A DNA stretch of 64,000 bases, from assembly GCA_020859985.1 (NCBI GenBank), contig JAJBVD010000088.1:1-64000 (forward strand), in the 5' to 3' direction. This document shows positions 9,281 to 17,494 of the stretch, one piece after another; position 1 is the stretch's first letter; the number at the start of each line of letters is the position of its first letter. Position numbers and translations under genes: made by a program. The notes below the pieces were generated by a model. It was not told the origin of the DNA. It did no database searches and was given only the letters and a program-made list of their open reading frames with translations. Origin of the DNA: Clostridiales bacterium (GTDB lineage: Bacteria; Bacillota; Clostridia; Lachnospirales; Lachnospiraceae).

Positions 9281-10342
9281 GTGAAATGCATGGATAAGAA
9301 GAACAAGAAATACTTTCCGATCTTTGTGGATCTTATGGACAGAAAAATCGTGGTGGTGGGAGCCGGTACGATCGCCAAGCGGCGAATCCGCGCGCTGGTC
9401 GACTTTACCGCCCATCTTTTTGTGATCGCGCCGGAGGTGAATCCGGAGCTGCGCGAGCTGGGAACGGCCGGCCGGCTGACGATTGTTCGCAGAAAATATG
9501 TGAAAGAAGATATCTGCGACGCCTCTCTTGTGATCGCAGCGACGAATGACAATCGGCTCAATCAGGAAATTTATGCGGACTGTAAGGAAGCCGGAGTGCC
9601 GGTTAATGTCTGCAATGACAAGACTCGCTGTGATTTTTATTTTCCGGTGCTTGCGTATGACGATACAATTGTCGCTGGTGTGAGCTCAGCGGGGCGTGAC
9701 GCTGCAGGCTCTAAGCGGACTGCCAACATGATACGGCAGATGCTGCAGGAGAGAGAGGAATCTGCTGAGGCAGCCGAACCAGCCACAGGACAATCAGGGA
9801 GTCCGGCTCGGTATGATGACGTGCCTGAATTGGTAAAAGCAGAGATGCCGCAAAAACCCAACAGTAAGGTTTTCATTTACACAGATGGAGCGGCACGCGG
9901 CAATCCGGACGGGCCGGGCGGTTACGGTGTGGTTCTGCAGTATACAGATGCTGCCGGAGAGCTGCATGAAAGAGAGTTCTCACAGGGGTATGTGAAGACG
10001 ACGAATAACCGTATGGAGCTGATGGCGGCAATCATTGGTCTGGAGGCGCTGAAACGTCCCTGTGAGGTGGAGCTTTATTCAGATTCGCAGTATCTGATAA
10101 AAGCATTCAATGAGCACTGGCTGGATGGCTGGATCAAAAAGAACTGGATGCGCAATAAGACGGACCCGGTCAAAAACGTGGATTTATGGAAACGTCTGCT
10201 GGCGGCGGCCGGTCCGCATCGGATCACCTGGAACTGGGTGAAGGGGCATGACGGCCATCCGGAAAATGAGCGCTGCGACCAGCTGGCTACCGGCGCTGCG
10301 GATGGGGAAGATCTGATCGAAGATATTGTGCAGTCAATCTGA
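9281..10342 (+). CDS. Fusion: precorrin-2 dehydrogenase-like (CysG-N/Met8p) domain + ribonuclease HI
   Basis: A 353-aa protein with two unrelated domains. Residues about 10-160 match the siroheme-synthase N-terminal family: Rossmann [11 protein letters not shown] (25-35), '[12 protein letters not shown]' (83-94), '[15 protein letters not shown]' (108-122). This family oxidises precorrin-2 to sirohydrochlorin with NAD+. After a low-complexity linker (about 160-195), residues 196-353 are a complete RNase HI with catalytic Asp202 ([10 protein letters not shown]), Glu246 (NNRMELMA), Asp268 (YSDSQY) and Asp333 (ERCDQLA); it cleaves RNA in RNA-DNA hybrids. The position equivalent to the catalytic Asp of CysG/Met8p appears to be Asn112, next to Asp113, so activity needs testing. 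Start is a GTG at 9281 or the ATG at 9290; neither ribosome site is decisive. The hem/cob cluster at 50-59 kb has no other precorrin-2 dehydrogenase, which gives this domain a plausible job. Confidence 0.9.
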   Translation: MKCMDKKNKKYFPIFVDLMDRKIVVVGAGTIAKRRIRALVDFTAHLFVIAPEVNPELRELGTAGRLTIVRRKYVKEDICDASLVIAATNDNRLNQEIYADCKEAGVPVNVCNDKTRCDFYFPVLAYDDTIVAGVSSAGRDAAGSKRTANMIRQMLQEREESAEAAEPATGQSGSPARYDDVPELVKAEMPQKPNSKVFIYTDGAARGNPDGPGGYGVVLQYTDAAGELHEREFSQGYVKTTNNRMELMAAIIGLEALKRPCEVELYSDSQYLIKAFNEHWLDGWIKKNWMRNKTDPVKNVDLWKRLLAAAGPHRITWNWVKGHDGHPENERCDQLATGAADGEDLIEDIVQSI

Positions 10343-10351
10343 TATTTAATA

Positions 10352-10380
10352 TTGAAATCAAAAATACACTGTGCTATCAT
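10352..10380 (+). promoter_or_regulatory. Promoter of alaS
   Basis: TTGAAA (10352-10357), a 17-bp spacer and TATCAT (10375-10380), about 40 bp before the alaS start. The leader is too short for a T-box. Confidence 0.7.
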
Positions 10381-10420
10381 GATTCACGGTGTTTGACTTT
10401 AGAAAAACGGAGGCGTAGTC

Positions 10421-13060
10421 GTGAAGAAATATGGAGTAAATGAGTTAAGAAAAATGTATCTGGACTTTTTCAAAAGCAAAGGGCATCTGGTGATGAACAG
10501 CTTTTCGCTGGTGCCGCACAATGACAACAGTCTGCTTTTGATCAATGCGGGCATGGCACCTTTGAAGCCTTATTTTACGGGAGCGGAGATTCCGCCGTGC
10601 AAGAGAGTGGCGACCTGCCAGAAGTGCATCCGCACGGGTGATATTGAGAACGTCGGCAAGACCGCGCGTCACGGTACCTTTTTTGAAATGCTCGGCAACT
10701 TTTCTTTTGGCGATTATTTCAAAAAAGAGGCGATCGGCTGGTCATGGGAATTCCTGACTGAGGTGATCGGGCTGGATCCGGATCGCCTGTATCCGTCTGT
10801 GTATCAGGACGACGACGAGGCCTGGAACATCTGGCATGAGCAGATCGGCATCGCGCCGGAACGGATTTTCCGTTTTGGCAAGGAGGACAACTTCTGGGAG
10901 CATGGCGCGGGTCCGTGCGGACCGTGCTCGGAGATTTATTATGACCGCGGAGAGAAATATGGCTGCGGGAAGCCGGGCTGTACGGTCGGCTGCGACTGCG
11001 ACCGCTATATCGAGATCTGGAACAATGTCTTTACCCAGTTTGAGAATGACGGCAACGGCAATTATGAGACATTAAAGCAGAAAAATATCGACACCGGTAT
11101 GGGTCTGGAACGTCTGGCGGTGGTCGTGCAGGACGTGGATTCCATTTTTGATGTAGACACGATCCAGGCACTGCGGGATAAGGTATGTGAGGTGGCGAAG
11201 ACCGTGTACAAGACGGACGAGAAGAAGGATATCTCGATTCGTCTGATCGTTGATCATATCCGTTCCGCAACATTTATGATCTCAGATGGCATTATGCCGT
11301 CGAACGAAGGCAGAGGCTATGTGCTTCGCCGTCTGATCCGCCGTGCTGCGAGACATGGCCGTATGCTCGGTATCGAGGGCAGCTTCCTTTCAAAGCTTTC
11401 TGAGACGGTAATCGAGGGCTCGAAGGCCGGTTATCCGGAGCTGGAGGAGAAAAAGGAGTTTATCTTCAAGGTTCTCTCTCAGGAGGAGGAGAAGTTCAGC
11501 CGCACGATCGATCAGGGACTTTCGATATTGAATGACCTTGAGGCGAAACTTTCTTCAGAAGGAAAGACAACTCTGGAAGGAAAAGACGCGTTTGTGCTCT
11601 ATGACACCTATGGATTCCCGCTCGATCTGACAAAAGAGATTCTGGAAGAGAAGGGCTATACGATTGATGAGGAAGGCTTTACGGCCTGCATGGAGGAACA
11701 GCGAAAGATGGCCCGCGCTGCGCGTGCGACGACAAACTATATGGGAGCAGACGCAACGGTCTATGATCAGATTCCGGCGGCGATCACCACGGAGTTTGTC
11801 GGCTATGATACATTAAGCTGTGATTCGAAGATTACCGTTCTTACGACGGATACTGAGCTTACAGAGGCGCTCACTGAGGGCGTGCGCGGCACCGTGATCA
11901 CGGAGCAGACGCCGTTCTACGGTACCATGGGCGGACAGGAAGGCGACAAGGGCGTGATCTCCTGTGCGGACGGACGTTTTGTGGTTGAGGATACGATCCA
12001 TCTGCTCGGCGGGAAATACGGTCATGTCGGCTATATGGCAGAGGGCATGATTAAGACCGGCGATACGGTGACACTTGCCGTGGATGAGGCGGGGCGGACA
12101 AATACCTGCCGGAACCACAGTGCGACGCATCTTCTCCAGAAAGCATTGAAGACGGTGCTCGGCTCACATGTAGAGCAGAAGGGCTCCCTCGTGACGCCGG
12201 ATCGCCTGCGCTTTGACTTCGCGCATTTCCAGGCGATGACCGCAGAGGAGATCGCGCAGACGGAAGAACTGGTGAACCGTGAGATCGCTGCGGCACTTCC
12301 GGTAGTGACGGAAGTGATGAGCATTGAGGACGCGAAGAAGACCGGCGCGATGGCGCTGTTTGGCGAGAAATACGGCGACGAGGTGCGCGTGGTTTCAATG
12401 GGCGATTTCTCAAAGGAGCTTTGCGGCGGTACCCATGTGTCCAATACCTCTGTGATCACGAGATTCAAGATCGTTTCCGAGGCGGGCGTTGCCGCTGGCG
12501 TACGGCGTATTGAGGCGCTGACCGGCGAAGGTGTGTTCGCTTATTATAAGAAAATGGAGCAGGAGCTTGCTGATGCGGCAAAGCTGCTGAAAACAACTCC
12601 TGCCGGTATCCATGAGAAAATCACTGCACTGCAGGCGGAACTCAAAGCAGTCAACAGTGAGAACGAGTCCCTGAAGAGTAAGCTGGCGAAGGACGCGCTC
12701 GGCGACGTGATGGATCAGGTCTGCGAGGTGAACGGTGTGAAGCTGCTTGCAACGAAGCTTTCCGGCGTTGACATGAATGGTCTGCGTGAGCTGGGCGACC
12801 AGCTGCGCGAGAAGCTTGGCGAGGGCGTGGTGCTCCTTGCTTCCGTATCCGATGGAAAGGTCAGCCTCATGGCGGCAGCGACGGACGGTGCGATGAAGAA
12901 GGGCGCGCATGCGGGCAATCTGATTAAAGGCATTGCCGCTCTGGTCGGCGGCGGCGGCGGCGGACGTCCGAACATGGCGCAGGCCGGCGGCAAGAATCCG
13001 GATGGCGTAGATGCGGCGCTTGAGAAAGCCAAAGAGGTGCTGGGAGCACAGGTGAAGTAA
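10421..13060 (+). CDS. alaS: Alanyl-tRNA synthetase
   Basis: An 879-aa class II synthetase of normal length that charges tRNA-Ala in the cytoplasm. The start is a GTG, 7 nt after GGAGG. The N-terminal catalytic core begins 'ELRKMYLDFFKSKGH' and contains 'TFFEMLGNFSFGDYF' and 'GPCGPCSEIYYDRG', with an insert of clustered cysteines ('CGKPGCTVGCDCD'). The editing domain supplies zinc ligands HSATH and CGGTH. The C-terminal C-Ala domain ends with the glycine-rich 'VGGGGGGRPNMAQAGG', part of the standard family. It has its own promoter and is followed by rpsU, which has a separate promoter. Confidence 0.98.
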   Translation: MKKYGVNELRKMYLDFFKSKGHLVMNSFSLVPHNDNSLLLINAGMAPLKPYFTGAEIPPCKRVATCQKCIRTGDIENVGKTARHGTFFEMLGNFSFGDYFKKEAIGWSWEFLTEVIGLDPDRLYPSVYQDDDEAWNIWHEQIGIAPERIFRFGKEDNFWEHGAGPCGPCSEIYYDRGEKYGCGKPGCTVGCDCDRYIEIWNNVFTQFENDGNGNYETLKQKNIDTGMGLERLAVVVQDVDSIFDVDTIQALRDKVCEVAKTVYKTDEKKDISIRLIVDHIRSATFMISDGIMPSNEGRGYVLRRLIRRAARHGRMLGIEGSFLSKLSETVIEGSKAGYPELEEKKEFIFKVLSQEEEKFSRTIDQGLSILNDLEAKLSSEGKTTLEGKDAFVLYDTYGFPLDLTKEILEEKGYTIDEEGFTACMEEQRKMARAARATTNYMGADATVYDQIPAAITTEFVGYDTLSCDSKITVLTTDTELTEALTEGVRGTVITEQTPFYGTMGGQEGDKGVISCADGRFVVEDTIHLLGGKYGHVGYMAEGMIKTGDTVTLAVDEAGRTNTCRNHSATHLLQKALKTVLGSHVEQKGSLVTPDRLRFDFAHFQAMTAEEIAQTEELVNREIAAALPVVTEVMSIEDAKKTGAMALFGEKYGDEVRVVSMGDFSKELCGGTHVSNTSVITRFKIVSEAGVAAGVRRIEALTGEGVFAYYKKMEQELADAAKLLKTTPAGIHEKITALQAELKAVNSENESLKSKLAKDALGDVMDQVCEVNGVKLLATKLSGVDMNGLRELGDQLREKLGEGVVLLASVSDGKVSLMAAATDGAMKKGAHAGNLIKGIAALVGGGGGGRPNMAQAGGKNPDGVDAALEKAKEVLGAQVK

Positions 13061-13107
13061 ACGTCAGGCTACAGATCTGCCAAAATACTGTAGAACAAAA
13101 AAACAGG

Positions 13108-13135
13108 TTGACGAAAAGCAAAAATATGGTATACT
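13108..13135 (+). promoter_or_regulatory. Promoter of rpsU
   Basis: TTGACG (13108-13113), a 16-bp spacer and TATACT (13130-13135). The transcript would have a leader of about 100 nt before the rpsU start. Confidence 0.75.
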
Positions 13136-13246
13136 GATTGCAGTGCAACAACACACCGGCGCAGTTTTTATCTGAATCTGCAAAGGGAGAGACCAGTAAC
13201 GATGTCTTGCACAATCTGCAACTGGAGGGAGGTTAGGTGTGAGACA

Positions 13247-13423
13247 ATGTCAAATGTGATCGTAAAAGAAAACGAAACTCTGGACAGTGCTCTGCGTCGT
13301 TTCAAGAGGAATTGCGCAAAGGCTGGTATCCAGCAGGAGATTCGCAAAAGAGAGCATTATGAGAAGCCGAGCGTACGCCGGAAGAAAAAGTCGGAAGCTG
13401 CTCGCAAGAGGAAATACAATTAA
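13247..13423 (+). CDS. rpsU: 30S ribosomal protein S21
   Basis: A 58-aa basic protein of exact family length, '[20 protein letters not shown]', ending in a Lys/Arg-rich tail '[14 protein letters not shown]'. It joins the small ribosomal subunit near the anti-Shine-Dalgarno end of 16S rRNA. The frame is open upstream to 13202, but the family start and the AGGTG site (13235-13239, 7-nt spacing) place the true start at 13247; a GGGAGG lies 14 nt upstream as well. It has its own promoter and terminator. Confidence 0.97.
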   Translation: MSNVIVKENETLDSALRRFKRNCAKAGIQQEIRKREHYEKPSVRRKKKSEAARKRKYN

Positions 13424-13465
13424 ATGATACACCATGTTCCGATTCGCTAAGAAATCGAGGACAAC

Positions 13466-13497
13466 AATCCCTGATCGCTTATGGTCAGGGATTTTCT
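13466..13497 (+). terminator. Terminator of rpsU
   Basis: Stem AATCCCTGA (13466-13474) / TCAGGGATT (13485-13493) with a 10-nt loop, followed by TTCTTGTT. Confidence 0.85.
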
Positions 13498-13501
13498 TGT
13501 T

Positions 13502-13566
13502 AGGGCATGGCCCTGTTCTCCATTGTGGAGTTTTTCGTCGTTCCGTAAAACGGAGCTTTGGAGAAC
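13502..13566 (+). other. Structured non-coding stretch left of the IS element
   Basis: Nested hairpins: AGGGC/GCCCT (13502-13514), then a fold closed by GTTCTCC (13515-13521) and GGAGAAC (13559-13565) with an inner TTCCGT/ACGGA(G) hairpin. This may be the outer left end of the IS or an RNA produced from it; no coding potential is seen. Confidence 0.5.
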
Positions 13567-13684
13567 AAATAAACCACCTGCTATGCGGGTGGTTGGAATA
13601 GCTTCAGCGTTGTGTAAAAAACCTCCATTGATATAATAAAAACAGGTTCGCCAACCGTTTTATTAATCAAAGGAGGTAGTCCAA

Positions 13685-14161
13685 ATGGACAATAATACTT
13701 TATCACATACTACATGGAATTGTAAGTACCATATCGTCTTTGCACCGAAATTTAGAAGGAAAATAATATATGGTGAATTGAGGCAGGATATTGCCAATAT
13801 TATAAGTATGCTATGTAAGCGCAAAGAGGTAAACATTATCGAAGCGGAGATATGTCCAGATCATGTGCATATGTTAGTAGAGATTCCGCCTAAGATGAGT
13901 GTATCAGAATTTGTAGGGTACTTAAAAGGTAAAAGCACGCTTATGATATTTGAACGGCATGCAAATCTCAAATATAAGTATGGAAATAGGTATTTCTGGT
14001 GCAGAGGTTATTATGTAGACACTGTAGGGAAAAATGCAAAAAAGATTGAAGAGTATATTCGAAATCAGCTGAAAGAAGATTTGAAATATGATCAGATGTC
14101 TATAAAAGGGTACATTGACCCGTTTACGGGTGAGCCGGTAATCAAAAGCAATAAAAAATAA
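13685..14161 (+). CDS. tnpA: IS200/IS605-family transposase TnpA (Y1, HUH)
   Basis: A 158-aa single-strand transposase of typical length and apparently intact. It has the HUH metal-binding motif H60-V-H62 in 'CPDHVHMLVEIPP' and the catalytic tyrosine Tyr124 in 'KKIEEYIRNQ'. Residues 100-112 'GNRYFWCRGYYVD' are also characteristic. The start ATG lies 9 nt after AAAGGAGG. The enzyme cuts and joins single-stranded ends at the subterminal hairpins, usually on the lagging strand at the replication fork. All catalytic residues and both end hairpins are present, so the element may still move. Confidence 0.95.
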   Translation: MDNNTLSHTTWNCKYHIVFAPKFRRKIIYGELRQDIANIISMLCKRKEVNIIEAEICPDHVHMLVEIPPKMSVSEFVGYLKGKSTLMIFERHANLKYKYGNRYFWCRGYYVDTVGKNAKKIEEYIRNQLKEDLKYDQMSIKGYIDPFTGEPVIKSNKK

Positions 14162-14284
14162 GCCCAGGGGGCTTAGCAAGTAACTGATGTTGCGGCTGGC
14201 GAACTATTCGATGGGTCTTTAGACCCTTGTGCCGGGAACGAGCCCTTATAGGGCGGAAATCAAACCACCGGCTTAGCCGGTGGT
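14162..14284 (+). other. Hairpin series in the right end of the IS200-type element
   Basis: Four hairpins in 125 bp: TAAGCCC/GGGCTTA (14159-14175, overlapping the tnpA stop), GGGTC/GACCC (14213-14226), GCCC/GGGC (14232-14244) and the terminal ACCACCGGC/GCCGGTGGT (14264-14284). The last is the transposase-recognised right end; the others could form a structured 3' RNA. From here to the cls start (14480) the only other content is two palindrome-related repeats. Confidence 0.6.
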
Positions 14285-14342
14285 ACTGATTTCATATGCG
14301 GGCTGGGCTAGGCGTTTTGCAGCGAAAGCAGCGTAAACTGAG

Positions 14343-14369
14343 CAGACTGTGAAAATGCCAGACAGTTAC
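14343..14369 (+). repeat. 27-bp dispersed palindrome, copy 2 (decayed left arm)
   Basis: The right arm ACAGTTAC is intact; the left arm keeps only ACTGT. No flanking duplication is seen. It lies 65 bp before copy 3. Confidence 0.6.
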
Positions 14370-14397
14370 GGATAAAAGCGGATCGATCAGTATGATT

Positions 14398-14460
14398 ATT
14401 CGCTGAAAATGAATTTTGCATGGATCAGTGCCTGTCACTGTGAAGGCACTGAACAGTTAA
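14398..14460 (+). repeat. Long form of the dispersed palindrome (copy 3)
   Basis: The hairpin part (14434-14460, GTCACTGT ... ACAGTTA) is preceded by about 36 bp that begin ATTCGCTGA and contain AATTTTGCATGGAT. A diverged copy of the whole (about 40 of 52 positions) lies on the minus strand at 24894-24843. In both places it is readable in frame with the following gene. Confidence 0.7.
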
Positions 14461-14480
14461 AGAAAGAGATTATAGGACGG

Positions 14481-16046
14481 ATGAGATTGGCAGAAAAGCA
14501 TGAGAAATTAATGAAAAAAACAACGGCGAATACGATTGGCCGTATTGTTTTGTTTGCGCTCGCTGTGATCATACAGGTGCTCTGGATCGTGTTTGCAGTA
14601 CTTGTGCTGAATTCAAAATACAGCTTTATCACGGGAATTATCAACGCTCTCAGTATTCTGGCAGTACTCTGGCTTGTCAGCCGGGATATGAATCCCGCGT
14701 ACAAGCTGGCCTGGACGATATTGATTCTTGCTGTGCCGATCGCCGGCGCGGTGATCTATCTGCTGTTTGGGAAATCCTGGCTTGGCACAAGGCTGGAGGC
14801 CAGGCTGAATCATGTGGAGGAGCAGGCAAAGGGATGCTTAAAGGAAGACCCAGACGCCCGAAAAGCGTTGGAGCAGGAAAGCAGCTCCGCTATATGCCAG
14901 TCGGATTATATCTGGAAGAATGCCGGGTATCCGGTTTACAGTCATACACAGACCCGTTATTTCCACTCCGGGGAGGATTTTTTCCCGGTTTTTCTGGAGG
15001 AACTGGAAAAGGCGGAGCATTTCATTTTCATGGAATATTTTATCATTGATGACGGTGAGATGTGGCAGAGCGTCCTTAAGGTTCTGGAGAAAAAAGCAAA
15101 GCTGGGGCTGGATGTTCGTCTTATCTATGACGATTGGGGATGTGCGAGCAAGATGCCCCAGACATTCGAGTGGCAGCTGAAAAGCATGGGCATCCGCTGT
15201 GAGGTATTCAACCCGCTGATTCCTGTGGCGGAGATCGTTCTGAACAACCGGGACCATCGCAAGATCACTGTGATTGACGGACACACTGCTTTTACCGGAG
15301 GCATCAATCTTGCCGATGAGTATATCAACCGGATCGAACGCTTCGGTTACTGGAAGGATACCGCGGTGATGCTGCACGGGGAGGGCGTCTGGAGCTTTAC
15401 GATGATGTTCCTGAAGATGTGGAGCGTTCTCGCCCGCGAGAATGTTGCGTATGACAGATATACTCCGCATCGCTGGCATGAGGAGCCGTTTGAAGGTACC
15501 GGATATGTGCAGCCATATTGCGATACGCCTCTGGATCATGAAACGGTCGGGGAGAATGTTTATCTGAACATCATCAACCGTGCGGAGAAATATGTCTATA
15601 TCTTTACTCCGTATCTGATCATCGATAATGAGATGCAGACAGCGCTGCTGCTGGCGGCAAAAAGCGGAATTGATATCCGTATCGTCACACCGGGCATTCC
15701 GGATAAAAAGGCAGTTTTTTTGCTTACTCAGTCCTACTATGAGCCACTGATCCGCGGAGGCGTCCGTATTTATGAGTATACGCCCGGCTTTATCCACGCG
15801 AAAAGTTTTGTCTGCGATGACAAAATCGCTACGGTCGGCTCGATCAATCTGGATTACCGCAGCCTGTACCTGCACTTTGAGTGCGGTGTCTGGATGTATG
15901 ATACGGATGCGGTCATGCAGGTAAAAGAAGACACGGAAGCGGTCTTTGCGGAGAGCAAAGAGATTACAGTGGAAGACTGTGAAAAGAGAAATCTGGTGCA
16001 GCGCTTCGGGCAGAGCATTCTGCGGCTGTTCGCGCCGCTGCTGTAG
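14481..16046 (+). CDS. cls: Cardiolipin synthase
   Basis: A membrane enzyme of about 521 aa that joins two phosphatidylglycerol molecules into cardiolipin and glycerol. Two or three N-terminal transmembrane segments (about residues 20-97) precede two phospholipase-D HKD motifs: H259-R-K261 in 'NNRDHRKITVIDG' and H439-A-K441 in 'GFIHAKSFVCD'. The open frame extends back to 14409, but those 24 codons are made of a dispersed repeat ('ACHCEGTEQLKK'), so the ATG at 14481 (or 14511) is the better start. It is followed by dacF at 161 bp, with a repeat between them. Confidence 0.93.
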   Translation: MRLAEKHEKLMKKTTANTIGRIVLFALAVIIQVLWIVFAVLVLNSKYSFITGIINALSILAVLWLVSRDMNPAYKLAWTILILAVPIAGAVIYLLFGKSWLGTRLEARLNHVEEQAKGCLKEDPDARKALEQESSSAICQSDYIWKNAGYPVYSHTQTRYFHSGEDFFPVFLEELEKAEHFIFMEYFIIDDGEMWQSVLKVLEKKAKLGLDVRLIYDDWGCASKMPQTFEWQLKSMGIRCEVFNPLIPVAEIVLNNRDHRKITVIDGHTAFTGGINLADEYINRIERFGYWKDTAVMLHGEGVWSFTMMFLKMWSVLARENVAYDRYTPHRWHEEPFEGTGYVQPYCDTPLDHETVGENVYLNIINRAEKYVYIFTPYLIIDNEMQTALLLAAKSGIDIRIVTPGIPDKKAVFLLTQSYYEPLIRGGVRIYEYTPGFIHAKSFVCDDKIATVGSINLDYRSLYLHFECGVWMYDTDAVMQVKEDTEAVFAESKEITVEDCEKRNLVQRFGQSILRLFAPLL

Positions 16047-16077
16047 CTTTATGAGAGCTGCGTATAAAGCCGCGGCA

Positions 16078-16117
16078 GAGTAACGGTAAAAGAGCTGAAC
16101 ATGCTGAACTGTTACTC
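16078..16117 (+). repeat. Variant 40-bp palindrome related to the dispersed repeat
   Basis: GAGTAAC (16078-16084) pairs with GTTACTC (16111-16117); the centre holds two GCTGAAC/CTGAAC units. It is longer than the 27-bp form and may be a rearranged or compound copy. Confidence 0.5.
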
Positions 16118-16206
16118 TGTGAAGCAAAGCGGGGACGGATATAGGTCATAAGCCGGAATTCGAGCGCATATAGTAGGAAGCGAGAAGATGCTTCGGAGCG
16201 TGTTAT

Positions 16207-17370
16207 ATGCGAAACCGGATCCTGTGGATACTGTCATTTTTTCTTTTATTTTTCAATTGTTTTTCTTTCCCTGTAACCGTGTACGCCGAGCCGGAGATTG
16301 AAACGCCGCATGCGGCGGTGATGGAGGTGTCGACCGGAACGCTTCTGTATGAAAAAGATGCGGACACCCCGGTTCATCCGGCCAGTGTGACTAAGGTGAT
16401 GACAATTCTCCTTATTTTTGAGGCAATTGAAAAGGGCGAGATCAGTCTGACCGATGAGGTGACGACCAGCGCATATGCCAAATCCATGGGCGGTTCGCAG
16501 GTTTTTCTGGAGACTGGAGAGGTGCAGACGGTAGAAACTCTGCTGAAATGCATTATTATCGCCTCGGGCAACGATGCTGCCGTCACGATGGCCGAAGCAA
16601 TTTCCGGCACAGAAGAAGCATTTGTAGAGCGCATGAACGCGAAAGCGGCTGAGCTGGGTATGGAAAACACGCATTTTGTTGATTGCTGCGGCCTGACAGA
16701 AGCTTCGGAGCACTATACCTCGGCGCGCGATGTCGCAATCATGTCGCGCGAGCTTTTGTACCGATATCCGGAAGTGACGGAGTATTCTGACATCTGGATG
16801 GAGGATATCACTCATGTGACGTCACAGGGCAGCAGTGTTTTTACTCTGTCCAACACGAATAAGCTGCTCCGCTCTTATGATGGCTGCGACGGGCTGAAGA
16901 CCGGAAGTACGAGCTATGCGAAATACTGTCTCTCGGCGACCGCGAGACGCGACGGTATTCGTCTGGTCAGCGTGGTTCTGACGGCGCCGGATACGAAGAC
17001 GCGGTTTGCCGAGGCTGCTGAGCTTTTGAGCTATGGCTTTTCCCTGTGCTCAATGTATTATGATGAAGAGACTCCGGAGCTTTCTAAGATAGTGGTCAAG
17101 GGGACCATTCAGAATGAATTTGCCGTCACCGTGGATGGTGAGTTTTCTTATTTAAGTACGACCGGTGAGGATTTTTCCCTGATTGAAAAAAGCGTGGAAT
17201 ATATGGACGATCTGCAGGCTCCTCTGGAAAAGGGCGATACGGTGGGAAATTATGTGTATACGATTGACGGCAGAGAGATAGGCCGGATGCCCATTGTGAT
17301 GGCGGAAGCTGCTCCCAGGGCTGGATATGCTGACTACCTGAATCAGGCGTGGGAAAAGTGGATGCTGTAG
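16207..17370 (+). CDS. dacF: D-alanyl-D-alanine carboxypeptidase (PBP5/DacF type)
   Basis: A 387-aa penicillin-binding serine peptidase that removes the terminal D-Ala from peptidoglycan stem peptides outside the membrane. A signal peptide covers residues 1-27 (cleavage near VYA/EPE). The active site shows S60-V-T-K63, S120-G-N122 and K231-T-G233. A C-terminal PBP5-like beta domain follows, ending in an amphipathic stretch 'YADYLNQAWEKWML' that may hold it to the membrane. In spore formers DacF acts in spore cortex formation; its place near scpAB is a recurring Firmicute arrangement. Its stop codon supplies the first base of the 8-bp repeat that flanks the palindrome at 17378. Confidence 0.93.
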   Translation: MRNRILWILSFFLLFFNCFSFPVTVYAEPEIETPHAAVMEVSTGTLLYEKDADTPVHPASVTKVMTILLIFEAIEKGEISLTDEVTTSAYAKSMGGSQVFLETGEVQTVETLLKCIIIASGNDAAVTMAEAISGTEEAFVERMNAKAAELGMENTHFVDCCGLTEASEHYTSARDVAIMSRELLYRYPEVTEYSDIWMEDITHVTSQGSSVFTLSNTNKLLRSYDGCDGLKTGSTSYAKYCLSATARRDGIRLVSVVLTAPDTKTRFAEAAELLSYGFSLCSMYYDEETPELSKIVVKGTIQNEFAVTVDGEFSYLSTTGEDFSLIEKSVEYMDDLQAPLEKGDTVGNYVYTIDGREIGRMPIVMAEAAPRAGYADYLNQAWEKWML

Positions 17371-17377
17371 AAAACTG

Positions 17378-17405
17378 GTAACTGTGGAAGGTACTGAACA
17401 GTTAC
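17378..17405 (+). repeat. 28-bp dispersed palindrome with perfect 8-bp flanking duplication (copy 5)
   Basis: Arms GTAACTGT and ACAGTTAC enclose a 12-nt centre. The octamer GAAAACTG lies flush on both sides (17370-17377 and 17406-17413), as expected for a target-site duplication. Confidence 0.9.
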
Positions 17406-17494
17406 GAAAACTGTTTTCATATCATGTGAATTATGTTATAATCCCAGTAATTGTTTCGCTTGAGAGAACTGTTATTGGGAGGAATAAAAAGGCT

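Larger units (their letters stand above)
13573..14284 (+). mobile_element. IS200/IS605-family element carrying only tnpA
   Basis: The coordinates run from the left subterminal hairpin (ACCACCTGC / GCGGGTGGT, 13573-13593) to the right one (ACCACCGGC TTA GCCGGTGGT, 14264-14284). The two hairpins have nearly the same stem, as expected for the ends recognised by TnpA in IS200/IS605 elements. True ends lie some bases outside and cannot be fixed here because this family makes no target duplication. No tnpB is present. It inserted just after the rpsU terminator. Confidence 0.85.

Noticed and set aside
10343-10420. T-box leader before alaS
   Set aside because: The promoter lies only about 40 bp from the start, leaving no room, and no T-box sequence is present.
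14838-16127. A 429-codon minus-strand open frame opposite cls
   Set aside because: It is a shadow of cls, with His/Arg-rich composition typical of antisense frames.
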